Source: Hyphomicrobiaceae bacterium (GTDB taxonomy: Bacteria > Pseudomonadota > Alphaproteobacteria > Rhizobiales > Hyphomicrobiaceae). From it: DNA of 64,000 nt. This document shows, piece by piece, positions 45,578 to 53,524 of the stretch. A model generated the notes under the pieces. That model did no database searches and was not told the DNA's origin. It saw only the letters and a program-made list of their open reading frames with translations. The position numbers and the translations under genes were made by a program. Positions within the stretch are counted from its first letter, which is position 1, and each line of letters opens with the position of its first letter. The stretch lies in NCBI GenBank assembly GCA_022844275.1, contig JALHMB010000004.1, forward strand, positions 538,392 through 602,391. Direction: 5' to 3'.

Positions 45578-46960
45578 ATGTCCACTCGCCAGGACGGAGC
45601 CCCCTCAGCGATCGTGCGCTCGCGCGCCGATCTCGTCGATTGGATTGCCGCGGGCTGTAAGCCGGCCGAACAATGGCGCATCGGCACCGAGCACGAGAAG
45701 ATCGTCTTTCACACCGATGACCTGAGCCCCGTTCCTTATGAAGGACCGCGCGGCATCCGCGCTATCCTGGAAGGGCTGATCACGCGCTATGGCTGGCTGC
45801 CGATCATCGAGGGCGAGAACATCATCGCGCTCAAGCGGCCGGATGGCGAGCCGCCGGCCACGGTGTCGCTGGAGCCCGGCGGGCAATTCGAACTATCCGG
45901 CGCCCCGCTCGTGACGCTTCATGAAGTCGCCGACGAGACGCAGCAGCATCTCGACCAGGTGAGCGCGATCGGCAAGGACCTCGGCGTCGGCTTCCTCGGA
46001 CTCGGCTTCTCGCCAACATGGACGCGTGAAGAGACCCCGCGCATGCCGAAGCGGCGCTATGCCGTCATGACACGCTACATGCCGCAAGTCGGCAAGGGCG
46101 GTCTCGACATGATGTATCGCACGGCAACGATCCAGGTGAACCTCGACTTCGGTAGCGAAGCCGACATGGTCAAGAAGCTGCGCGTCTCGCTGGCGCTGCA
46201 GCCGGTCGCGACCGCGATCTTCGCAGCTTCGCCCTTCACGGAAGGCAAGCCGAACGGCTTTCTGTCCATGCGCAGCGAGGTGTGGCGCGATACTGACAAG
46301 CGGCGCACAGGTATGCTGCCGTTTGTCTTCGAGGACGGCATGGGCTTCGAGCGTTACGCGGAGTACGCGCTCGATGTGCCCATGTACTTCGTCTATCGCG
46401 ATGGCGAATACATCGATGTCGCCGGCGCTTCATTCCGGGATTTCATGAATGGCAAGCTCGCGGCGCTGCCCGGCGAGCGGCCAACCATTGACGACTGGTC
46501 CGATCACCTGACCACGCTCTTTCCCGAAGTGCGAATGAAGCGCTTCCTCGAGATGCGCGGCGCCGACGGCGGGCGCTGGCGCCGCATCTGCGCGTTGCCG
46601 GCCTTCTGGGTAGGACTGCTCTACGACCAAGCGGCGCTCGATGCGGCGTGGTCGCTGGTCAAGGACTGGACGGCGGAGGAGCGACAGGCCCTGCGCGATG
46701 GTGTGCCTGGGCTCGCGCTCAAGACACCTTTCCGCAACGGCAAGGTTTTGGAGATCGCGCGCGAAGCCGTAGCGATTGCGCGCGGCGGGCTTGCTGCACG
46801 GGCGCGAAAGAATGCATCCGGGCTCGACGAGCGGGAATACCTGGCGCCCGTCGAGGAGATCGTTGCCTCGGGCCGCACGATCGCCGAGCAATTGCTCGAA
46901 TCCTACCACGGGCCGTGGAAGGGCGATGTCCGCCGCGTCTTCGAGGAATACGCGTTCTGA
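45578..46960 (+). CDS. gshA: Glutamate-cysteine ligase GshA (plant/alphaproteobacterial type)
   Basis: GshA makes gamma-glutamylcysteine, the first step of glutathione synthesis. The 460-residue protein matches the class found in alphaproteobacteria and plants: QWRIGTEHEKIVF, VSLEPGGQFELSGAP, MPKRRYAVMTRYMPQVG, MYRTATIQVNLDF, ASPFTEGKPNGFLSMRSEVWRDTDKRRTGMLPFVF and MRGADGG. CGAGGAAACG precedes the ATG. The gene ends 15 bases from a convergent hydrolase gene. Confidence 0.96.
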   Translation: MSTRQDGAPSAIVRSRADLVDWIAAGCKPAEQWRIGTEHEKIVFHTDDLSPVPYEGPRGIRAILEGLITRYGWLPIIEGENIIALKRPDGEPPATVSLEPGGQFELSGAPLVTLHEVADETQQHLDQVSAIGKDLGVGFLGLGFSPTWTREETPRMPKRRYAVMTRYMPQVGKGGLDMMYRTATIQVNLDFGSEADMVKKLRVSLALQPVATAIFAASPFTEGKPNGFLSMRSEVWRDTDKRRTGMLPFVFEDGMGFERYAEYALDVPMYFVYRDGEYIDVAGASFRDFMNGKLAALPGERPTIDDWSDHLTTLFPEVRMKRFLEMRGADGGRWRRICALPAFWVGLLYDQAALDAAWSLVKDWTAEERQALRDGVPGLALKTPFRNGKVLEIAREAVAIARGGLAARARKNASGLDEREYLAPVEEIVASGRTIAEQLLESYHGPWKGDVRRVFEEYAF

Positions 46961-46975
46961 GGCTCGCCTCTCCAA

Positions 46976-48175
46976 TTATCCACTCAACGCGTTCCGCACG
47001 GCCATGACGGCGGCGCGTGTCGCGCCCATGAGATCGGCGTCCATGGGTGGCGCTTGCGACGAGAACTTCGCCATCACAATCTGATTGGCCGGATCGATGA
47101 AAAGGTTCTGGCCGTGGATGCCGTATCCGAAGAGCAGCGGCGCGCTGCCACGCTCGACGTACCACTTCGCGCGATAGTGCATGTCGAGGCCAGGGAAGTA
47201 CTCGACGAACGAGCTGGCATTCCATGCCGCGGGATCGCCATCCTTCAGGATGTCGGCAATCCAGCTCTCGGGAATGATCTGCCGCGTACCGCGCGCGCCG
47301 CGCTCCAGAATGAGCTGACCGACGCGGGCGAGATCGCGCGTCGTCGTACACATGCCGCCGGCACAGCGCGGCGCACCGAGGCGATCGACCGTGATGTAGG
47401 CGCTCTCTGCGGCGCCCATGGGCTGCCAGATGAGATCGCTCATGAGATCGGCATAGCGCCTTCCCGCCGCACGCTCGATGATCCAGCCGAGCAGGTCCGT
47501 GTTGACGGAGATGTAGTGGAAGCGCCCGCCGTGCGGACGATCCGCCTCGGTGAGATGACGATAGAAACTGCGCAAATCCGATGGCGCTTCGTCCGGCGCC
47601 AGCGGGTTCCAGCCCGTCGACTTGCGATACTCGATGATGGGACCTTCGGTGGCGAGATAGTTCTCGTCGAAGACGAGGCCTGTGCGCATGTCGAGCAATT
47701 GCCGCACCGTCGCGCCCGCATAGGCTGTCCGCGCGACCTCGGGGACATAGTCCGTCACCAGTCGCTCGACATCAAGCACGCGCTGTCCGGCAAGGACGCC
47801 GGCGAGTAGCCCGAGCATGGACTTGCTGACGGACATGAGAATGTGCGGCGAGCGTGCGGTCATGCCGTTGCCGTACTGCTCGAAGAAAAGTGCACTCTTG
47901 TGCAGGATGACAATGCCGTCAGTGCTTGAAGCATCGATGAATTGGCTGAAGGGGAGTGTCCTGCCGTCGGGCATCGGCACCGGCAGGTGGCCGAGATCGC
48001 GTGGCGCAGGTTTCAGCTCCCGAACGCCGCTCGGATCGTGGGGGATATCGGCGCTCGCTATGATCTCACGTACATGATGGAAGGCCCATTGATTGAACGG
48101 CGTCTGTCGCCAGTTCGCGAGCGTTACCTGGGATTGTGGCGCGGGCGGAAAGCCCTCCATGAGGCGTGCGACCAT
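46976..48175 (-). CDS. Serine hydrolase of the beta-lactamase/NylB fold
   Basis: The 399-residue product has the catalytic S-x-x-K motif SVSK at residues 115-118 (SPHILMSVSKSMLGLLAGVL) and the Tyr segment RFHYISVNTDLLGWIIERAAG, characteristic of class C beta-lactamase-like esterases and 6-aminohexanoate-dimer hydrolases. The C-terminal FGYGIHGQNLFIDPANQIVMAKFSS completes the fold. No signal peptide is visible, so it is probably cytoplasmic. The substrate is unknown. Confidence 0.85.
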   Translation of the reverse strand: MVARLMEGFPPAPQSQVTLANWRQTPFNQWAFHHVREIIASADIPHDPSGVRELKPAPRDLGHLPVPMPDGRTLPFSQFIDASSTDGIVILHKSALFFEQYGNGMTARSPHILMSVSKSMLGLLAGVLAGQRVLDVERLVTDYVPEVARTAYAGATVRQLLDMRTGLVFDENYLATEGPIIEYRKSTGWNPLAPDEAPSDLRSFYRHLTEADRPHGGRFHYISVNTDLLGWIIERAAGRRYADLMSDLIWQPMGAAESAYITVDRLGAPRCAGGMCTTTRDLARVGQLILERGARGTRQIIPESWIADILKDGDPAAWNASSFVEYFPGLDMHYRAKWYVERGSAPLLFGYGIHGQNLFIDPANQIVMAKFSSQAPPMDADLMGATRAAVMAVRNALSG

Positions 48176-48404
48176 ACTTGTTATTCCCGTGCTGCGATTT
48201 CGCCCGAAGAGGCCGAGCTTAGGCCAATCGAGTGCCCGCGAATATATTCAGACTTCGCGACAATCGTCGCTGAAAATACGCCGCGCGTCCGAAGGCAAGC
48301 CCACCATCGAGGGCTGCCGTTACGCGTACTGAGCCGGCAGGGAACCCAACTCAATGCTGGCGCGTTTAAGTTGGTCGAATGACTGAAGGCATGAGAGGGG
48401 AACA

Positions 48405-48533
48405 ATGGACGCCAAGAATGTGATGATTGCCGTGCTGGCCGTGGCAGTGGCTGTTTTGGGCTATCTCTTTTGGGAGAGTCAGCAGCCGGGCGTTGAAATC
48501 AACGTGCCGGGCGTGAGCATCAAGGCGAAATGA
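48405..48533 (+). CDS. 42-residue single-pass membrane protein
   Basis: A short gene of 42 codons begins at ATG 48405 after AGAGGGG. It encodes MDAKNVMIAVLAVAVAVLG followed by YLFWESQQPGVEINVPGVSIKAK: one membrane helix and a short polar tail with two related pentapeptides (VEINVPG, VSIKAK). The start, hydrophobic core and clean stop make it a likely real gene. I recall similar short proteins in other Hyphomicrobiales but cannot name a function. It faces the convergent gene at 48556. Confidence 0.7.
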   Translation: MDAKNVMIAVLAVAVAVLGYLFWESQQPGVEINVPGVSIKAK

Positions 48534-48555
48534 TCTTCGCCGCCGCCAAGCGCAA

Positions 48556-48741
48556 TTATGACGCCGGGCTTCCGGTAGCAAGCGCCCGTAGGCCCCGCGC
48601 CACCTCATAGTCCGAGATGATCTTGCTGCAGACCGCAAGCGGTATGCCGTTCCGGCGCGCATACTGCTCGACGGCTTCACGGCCGTCCATTTCGTAGATG
48701 ACCAGCAGTTTCTCGGCGAGCTTCGACGTGTGCGTCTGCAT
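48556..48741 (-). CDS. Small helical protein, function unknown
   Basis: From the ATG at 48741 the product has 61 residues (TSKLAEKLLVIYEMDGREAVEQYARRNGIPLAVCSKIISDYEVARGLRAL). It is helical and could be a small DNA-binding or adaptor domain. A longer frame to 48870 has a Cys/Arg/Pro-rich extension that overlaps the next gene and is less likely. The ribosome binding site is weak. Confidence 0.5.
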   Translation of the reverse strand: MQTHTSKLAEKLLVIYEMDGREAVEQYARRNGIPLAVCSKIISDYEVARGLRALATGSPAS

Positions 48742-48866
48742 GGCGCCCACGACACGCGATTCGCGCGGCAAAGGCGGGGCGAGATTTCGTCCGTCTCGCG
48801 GCAGAGCTTCTACGCTGAACGCGCAGGCGCATTCGGCGGCAAGCGGTAATCGCGCGTGTCTGCTGT

Positions 48867-50243
48867 TCAAAGTTGACCGTCATCACCCCAGTTGTCGAGC
48901 AACGCGCGATAGTCGGCATCCTGATAGCGCGAGAAATCGAAGGCCGGCGCATAGTCCGGCAGCCGGCAATCGGTGATGTGTCGCGCAATGAGATCGCCGC
49001 CAGCGCACGCGGCCATCACGCCAAAGCCCGAATATGCGCCCGACACATAAGCGCCTTCCACCGGCAATGGTCCGATCAGTGGCCGGTTTTCGCGCGTTCT
49101 CACATAGTAGCCGCCATCGATGAAGGGGCGGCCCGACTTCTCGATATAGGCCTTGAGCCCCGGCACCATGGTCGCCATGCCGCGCAGCGCGATCTCCGCA
49201 TAGTAGGGAGGTTCCGGCAATGGGAAGACGACATCACTCGGCCCATGCGTATAGTTGAAGAGCACGAGGAACGACGCGTGCGTGCCGCTCCCTTCCGGAC
49301 GCCCGTGCGCGCCCCACGGGAATTTCTCGAGCAGCCGACGTGTCTCCTCGTCCTCGGCTAGCGCCGCGCGCTCGTCATCGCTCCAGGGCAAATACTGATC
49401 GTCAAGCCAGATGAGCATGGGAGCAGCGCGCATGACGCCCTGCGGATCGGGGAATGAGACCTTGAAATGGCGCTCGGCGAAGATCGGCAGGTCCACACCG
49501 ATGAGCCCGGCGGCACCTTTCAACATGGGACCGGCCGCGAGCACGAGGTGGCTCGCCTCGAGCGTCTGGCGCGCGCCGTCCTGTTCTAGATGAACCGAGC
49601 GAACGCGCCCGCCGGTCGTATCGACGCCGACGACCTCGCCGCGCAGAACTTTCACCCCGCACTCGCGTATGGCCTCGAGCATATGCATGCCGAGTTGTTG
49701 CGCGCTCAGCCAGCCGGCGCGCCGCGCGTGCACGACGGCCAAAGTCTCGGGTGCGAGAAAGGGGAACTCACGGCGGATCAGGTTGGCGTTGGTGATGACG
49801 TCGGCACCGGTGAGGGGCAAATCGAAGCCGTGCATTGGTGACGGCACATAGGCGCTCGACGCCGTCTCATGATATCGTGCCGGCCCGCCGCCTCGCGTCT
49901 CGGCCAGGGATGCGGCTGTCCTCAGAAAGGGAATCCGTGCCGCATCCGCGGTCGCGAAGAGGTAGCCGCGACGGTTCATGTTGATGCGATTGCCCGTCGC
50001 CCGCGCGATTCCCTCCATGAGGTCGATGCTGTGGTTCATGTACTGGGTCATGGCGCGATCGGGACCGGGCCACCAGTTGCGGTAGGCTTCCGTCGATTTG
50101 TCGGAGGTGAGTGAAAGCGGATTATCACGCTCGATGACGACCACGTTTTGCAGGCCGTGCTCGACAGCGAGATAGTAGGCTGCGGATACGCCGGCCAGGC
50201 CTGCGCCGCAAATGACGACCTTGGCCGAGGAAGTGTCGCTCAT
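48867..50243 (-). CDS. FAD-dependent oxidoreductase (DAO family)
   Basis: The 458-residue product begins with the dinucleotide-binding loop VVICGAGLAGVSAAYYLAV and ends with the second FAD motif region RENRPLIGPLPVEGAYVSGAYSGFGVMAACAGGDLIARHI, the pattern of the D-amino-acid oxidase/glycine oxidase/sarcosine dehydrogenase group. It would oxidise an amine or amino acid. The ATG at 50243 is preferred over an upstream ATG at 50282 because the fold begins directly after it. The tRNA gene lies 120 bases upstream. Confidence 0.85.
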   Translation of the reverse strand: MSDTSSAKVVICGAGLAGVSAAYYLAVEHGLQNVVVIERDNPLSLTSDKSTEAYRNWWPGPDRAMTQYMNHSIDLMEGIARATGNRINMNRRGYLFATADAARIPFLRTAASLAETRGGGPARYHETASSAYVPSPMHGFDLPLTGADVITNANLIRREFPFLAPETLAVVHARRAGWLSAQQLGMHMLEAIRECGVKVLRGEVVGVDTTGGRVRSVHLEQDGARQTLEASHLVLAAGPMLKGAAGLIGVDLPIFAERHFKVSFPDPQGVMRAAPMLIWLDDQYLPWSDDERAALAEDEETRRLLEKFPWGAHGRPEGSGTHASFLVLFNYTHGPSDVVFPLPEPPYYAEIALRGMATMVPGLKAYIEKSGRPFIDGGYYVRTRENRPLIGPLPVEGAYVSGAYSGFGVMAACAGGDLIARHITDCRLPDYAPAFDFSRYQDADYRALLDNWGDDGQL

Positions 50244-50362
50244 TTGAAACCACCCGTTAGGCTTGCCGGATGGCATCTCCAAGCCCGTTCACGCGAGTTG
50301 GGGCAAGCGGAATGGTGCGGTTGGGGCTGTGGTGCCATCAATTTCGGCTAGGTGCCGGAGAT

Positions 50363-50436
50363 TGGAGCGGGTGAAGGGAATCGAACCCTCGTCATCAGCT
50401 TGGAAGGCTGTTGCTCTACCATTGAGCTACACCCGC
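50363..50436 (-). tRNA. tRNA-Gly (anticodon TCC)
   Basis: The minus strand from 50436 folds as a tRNA: acceptor GCGGGTG with CACCCGC, D arm GCTC/GAGC, anticodon loop CTTCCAA with anticodon TCC, T arm around GGTTCGATTCC, discriminator T and encoded CCA (50365-50363). The outermost anticodon-stem pair is A-A. The 3' end faces left, towards the FAD oxidoreductase, and the mobile-element genes lie on the 5' side. Confidence 0.96.
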
Positions 50437-50470
50437 GATTTCAATAACTTATCCCACTTTTCATCGTACG

Positions 50471-50490
50471 AAAGGGTCAAAAAAGGGTCA
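50471..50490. repeat. Direct repeat AAAGGGTCA with 11-base period
   Basis: AAAGGGTCA occurs at 50471-50479 and 50482-50490, one helical turn apart, in the gap between the tRNA and the AlpA-like gene. Such spacing suits binding sites of a small recombination or regulatory protein. Confidence 0.5.
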
Positions 50491-50673
50491 GTATTCGCGT
50501 TGGGAACGACTTCTACCGGATGTGGCTGTAGTTGTGAAGGGCGGCGCTTGCCTGCGTTCCTACCCGCAACTGTTTATATTCGCCGATGCGGTCACTCGAT
50601 CTTCCCGGGTTCTCGCTGGCTCCCCTCCTATGCCCAGCACCAAGACCATCGCGATAGGGTGTTCGAGGATAGT

Positions 50674-50961
50674 CTAACGTCCCTGTCGCTCCCGCTGTTG
50701 ACCAGACGTATCACGCTCAAAGACGCGCGCTGCCACCCATTCTTCAACTTCCGAAAGGAGCCATGCTACGCGGTTCGGTCCGACCTGGATCCGACGCGGG
50801 AACAGTCCGCGCTTCTCTAGGCGCAAGATGTGTTGGGGGGTGTACGGGACTATAGCGAGCAGCTCTGATCTCGTGATGAGCCGAAGGGATTGCGCGCTTG
50901 GCAATGAAGATTGTAGCGGCGAGGCTGTCGTGCCGATGTCTCGGTCAGTGGTCGTTGTCAT
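50674..50961 (-). CDS. AlpA-family phage/ICE regulator (excisionase-like)
   Basis: The 95-residue product has the MerR-like winged helix of AlpA (LRLITRSELLAIVPYTPQHILRLEKRGLFPRRIQVGPNRVAWLLSEVEEWVAARV). AlpA proteins control integrase genes or act as excisionases. GGAAGG lies before the ATG at 50961. It is the leftmost element gene; no integrase is adjacent, so its partner is either past the right edge or lost. Confidence 0.85.
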   Translation of the reverse strand: MTTTTDRDIGTTASPLQSSLPSAQSLRLITRSELLAIVPYTPQHILRLEKRGLFPRRIQVGPNRVAWLLSEVEEWVAARVFERDTSGQQRERQGR

Positions 50962-50986
50962 GATTGATCCTTCCTGATTGTTGGAA

Positions 50987-52567
50987 TCAAAATTGCTGCC
51001 TTCGGTGCAGCAGTGCCTGCTCAGCAACTGCGCCAGCATTCTCGTTTGTGTTCGCCTTTGGCCGAGGGAGGTGTGGTGGCGTCGGGCACGTCAAGAGAGG
51101 CATTGCAAGCGACCACACGATGGCGGCCATGGTCACGACCGAGAGCAGCGCCGCCGAGCGCCACGCCGATGTCTGGTGTTCTGCGATTCTCTCTCGGGAG
51201 CACCAATCCAGGCGCGCTTTAAGATAGGGCGTCGCGTTTGCGCACGGCACGCCAAGTGTCGCGGCGAGCGGATGAATGGGATGGACCTGAAGGCCATTGG
51301 CAAAGACCGGACGTCGCCTCGGTCGCACAAACCACAGAAACGAAGCGACCTGCAGAGTGAGATTGATGCCAAACGCGGTCTGATAAGCCACCGGCGGATG
51401 CCGCCCGGCCTCCATCGGCCAAATATCCACGACGAAGCCAGTGCCCAGCTGCACCAAGAACGCACAGCCGATATGGAGGAGATTGAGGGCGCCGCTGGCG
51501 CGGCCCGATGCCGATTTCGGGAAAAGTTCCGCCACGATGGCATAGCTCAAGACGGTCCCGGCGCCGATACCCGCGATCGCGATCCACGGCAGCCACGTTG
51601 GGATGGGCCAGCGCAGGACCAGTGCGAGCTGCGCCAGTAGGGCAAGGCTGGTCGCGATAGCAAAGGTGGTTGATAAGGAAACGCCGCGCCGGCGAAGCCG
51701 ATCGCCGGCTATACCGATAATGAGCGCGGACGCGCATAGCGCGACTGCCATCCACAGCAGGTGCATCACGACATCGTGGCGTGGCAGCCCCTCGACATCG
51801 GCAAGCCACGGTCCGGCCCATAGGCCCTGCAATGCCCACGCCGAACCGATGGTGGTCGCGGAGAGGGGTGCGAGACGCCAAAACCTTGCATCCCGATAGA
51901 TGGCGCGAATGGTCGTGCCTGCACCGATCGCCTCGTCTGGACCTCGCGCAGGACGCTCCGGCACGAAACGCTGGATCAGCACGGCGGCGATGGCAGCTAG
52001 AGCTGCCAGGAGCAGGAACAGTCCACGCCACCCGATCGACGCGATCAGCATCTCGGCCGGCACTGTCGCCGTAACAGCGCCGAGTGCGCCCAAGGTGATG
52101 AGCCAGCCGTTGGCTAGAGCGACGCGTTCGGCCGGCCACCATAGAACGATGGCCTTCAAGCCTCCCATCAGTGCGCCGGCGACACCCAGACCGATCAAGG
52201 CTCTCCCGAGGATCAACCATAGGAGATTGGGCGCGCAGGCGAAGATTGTGGCGCCAATCGCCGCGATGGAGAGGAGCGCAGCTTGTACTCGTCGCGGTCC
52301 GAAGCGATCGAGCCAGGCGCCGAGCGGCAGCTGAACGGCACCGAACGTCAGGAAGAGCACGGCCGTGAGCAAGCCAAGGTCGGCGGCGGAGAGGCCGAAC
52401 TCGGTAGCAAGTAGGCCGGAGATCAGGGCATTGATGGTGCGAAAGACATAGCTGAGATAGTAGCCGGCAGCGAATGGCAGCAGGACGGTCGCGACAACAC
52501 GCCAGGCGGGATCGCCATCGGTTGTCTTTGCTCGAACGGCCGCCGGCTTGCTCAGGATGCGCGGCAT
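50987..52567 (-). CDS. MFS transporter with unusual C-terminal extension
   Basis: Residues about 20-415 form a 12-helix major facilitator (VVATVLLPFAAGYYLSYVFRTINALISG; motif A-like GAWLDRFGPRRVQ; GWLITLGALGAVTATVP). The substrate is unknown. After the twelfth helix (VASFLWFVRPRRRP) about 110 residues follow that are not typical: a Cys/Pro-containing stretch with one further hydrophobic segment (SAALLSVVTMAAIVWSLAMPLL). The normal stop may have been lost. The ATG at 52567 has AGGA upstream; a longer frame reaches 52810 over the thioesterase gene and is unlikely. Confidence 0.75.
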   Translation of the reverse strand: MPRILSKPAAVRAKTTDGDPAWRVVATVLLPFAAGYYLSYVFRTINALISGLLATEFGLSAADLGLLTAVLFLTFGAVQLPLGAWLDRFGPRRVQAALLSIAAIGATIFACAPNLLWLILGRALIGLGVAGALMGGLKAIVLWWPAERVALANGWLITLGALGAVTATVPAEMLIASIGWRGLFLLLAALAAIAAVLIQRFVPERPARGPDEAIGAGTTIRAIYRDARFWRLAPLSATTIGSAWALQGLWAGPWLADVEGLPRHDVVMHLLWMAVALCASALIIGIAGDRLRRRGVSLSTTFAIATSLALLAQLALVLRWPIPTWLPWIAIAGIGAGTVLSYAIVAELFPKSASGRASGALNLLHIGCAFLVQLGTGFVVDIWPMEAGRHPPVAYQTAFGINLTLQVASFLWFVRPRRRPVFANGLQVHPIHPLAATLGVPCANATPYLKARLDWCSRERIAEHQTSAWRSAALLSVVTMAAIVWSLAMPLLTCPTPPHLPRPKANTNENAGAVAEQALLHRRQQF

Positions 52568-52650
52568 CGCGCCGTCCTGATGAGCGGCGTGCCCGAAGGA
52601 AGGGCACAGGTACGAGGCGCGGGCCGGTGAAACCGCAATGGCCATGCCGA

Positions 52651-53181
52651 CTACTCCTCTTGTCCCGGCCAGTGCGACTGCACCGCCCCATTGCTCTTCG
52701 GAGGCGCGCAGAACCCGCGGAGCGCAAGGGTCGTCTCCGGTGGCAGAGGCGCTGCGCGCCGCGTCGCGCGATCCATGAGGACGACCGTCGATCTGGCATT
52801 GGAGACACAACGCCCATCGATGAAGAGCGCCTGGGTCATCAGCAGCGAGGAGCGGCCGACATGGTCACATCGCGAGCCGATCACGACTTGGCCCGGCCAA
52901 TGCATCTCGCCGAGGAAATCGATTTCGAGCCGTGCGATCACGAACTGAGTGTTGATCGGTATTGGTACACGGTGGGGATCGTGCAGGAGTTCCATGCGCG
53001 CGTTCTGGCAGCAGACGGCAAACACGGCATTGGAGATGTGTCCGTTGCAGTCGGTGTCGGCGAAGCGCAGTTTCTCCGACGTGTGGAGTGGATAGTCCTC
53101 GAGGCGAGGGCGCTGGTGGATGCGCGATCCGTTTGGCGATGACCGGTGAAGGTCGCGCTTAAGCGCATCGGGGGAAGACAT
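52651..53181 (-). CDS. Acyl-CoA thioesterase-like hotdog protein (4HBT)
   Basis: The 176-residue product carries the 4HBT signature RFADTDCNGHISNAVF with the catalytic-type Asp, and the strands FVIARLEIDFLGEMHWPGQVVIGSRCDHVGRSSLLMTQALF. Members hydrolyse acyl-CoA thioesters. It lies on the same strand between DUF736 and the MFS transporter and is probably cargo of the element. The substrate is unknown. Confidence 0.85.
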   Translation of the reverse strand: MSSPDALKRDLHRSSPNGSRIHQRPRLEDYPLHTSEKLRFADTDCNGHISNAVFAVCCQNARMELLHDPHRVPIPINTQFVIARLEIDFLGEMHWPGQVVIGSRCDHVGRSSLLMTQALFIDGRCVSNARSTVVLMDRATRRAAPLPPETTLALRGFCAPPKSNGAVQSHWPGQEE

Positions 53182-53194
53182 TGGCTCAGGTTCC

Positions 53195-53506
53195 CTATGG
53201 TTTATCGCGGCGCCAGATCAGCCGGGCCGTGCCGTCGTCTGCAGCCTCTGTCAGGTTGGCCCATATCGGCTGCGGCCAGCCTGGATCGTCGAGACGCACA
53301 CGCAGGTAGCTCTGATCGGTGCCCTGCTTGATCCGACGCCATGCCGCTCCGATCTCGGTCGCGCTCAGCATGACGCGGAAGTCTGGTGCGCCTTCCGTCT
53401 CCTTGCGGTCATTGGCGACAATCTTCACCCGCGCGTTCATTGTGATCGTCCGGATGGTGCCGGCGTAGCCGTCGTTGACAGCTGAGAAAATTCCGATGAC
53501 GGCCAT
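53195..53506 (-). CDS. DUF736 protein
   Basis: This 103-residue protein starts MAVIGIFSAVNDGYAGTIRTI and contains PDFRVML, EIGAAWRR and YLRVRLDDPGWPQPIWANL, the DUF736 pattern. The family is common on alphaproteobacterial plasmids and conjugative elements, and its role is unknown. It follows trbI by 18 bases. Confidence 0.9.
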   Translation of the reverse strand: MAVIGIFSAVNDGYAGTIRTITMNARVKIVANDRKETEGAPDFRVMLSATEIGAAWRRIKQGTDQSYLRVRLDDPGWPQPIWANLTEAADDGTARLIWRRDKP

Positions 53507-53524
53507 GCTTTTCGTTCTCCTTCA

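Noticed and set aside
45281..45687. Minus-strand frames upstream of gshA
   Set aside because: They overlap the ahcY terminator or the gshA start and have Arg/Ser/Pro-rich text with no likeness to a protein family.
50263..50820. Open frame on the plus strand encoding ERVKGIEPSSSAWKAVAL
   Set aside because: This peptide is the antisense reading of the tRNA-Gly gene, a known source of false proteins; the rest of the frame is low in coding character.
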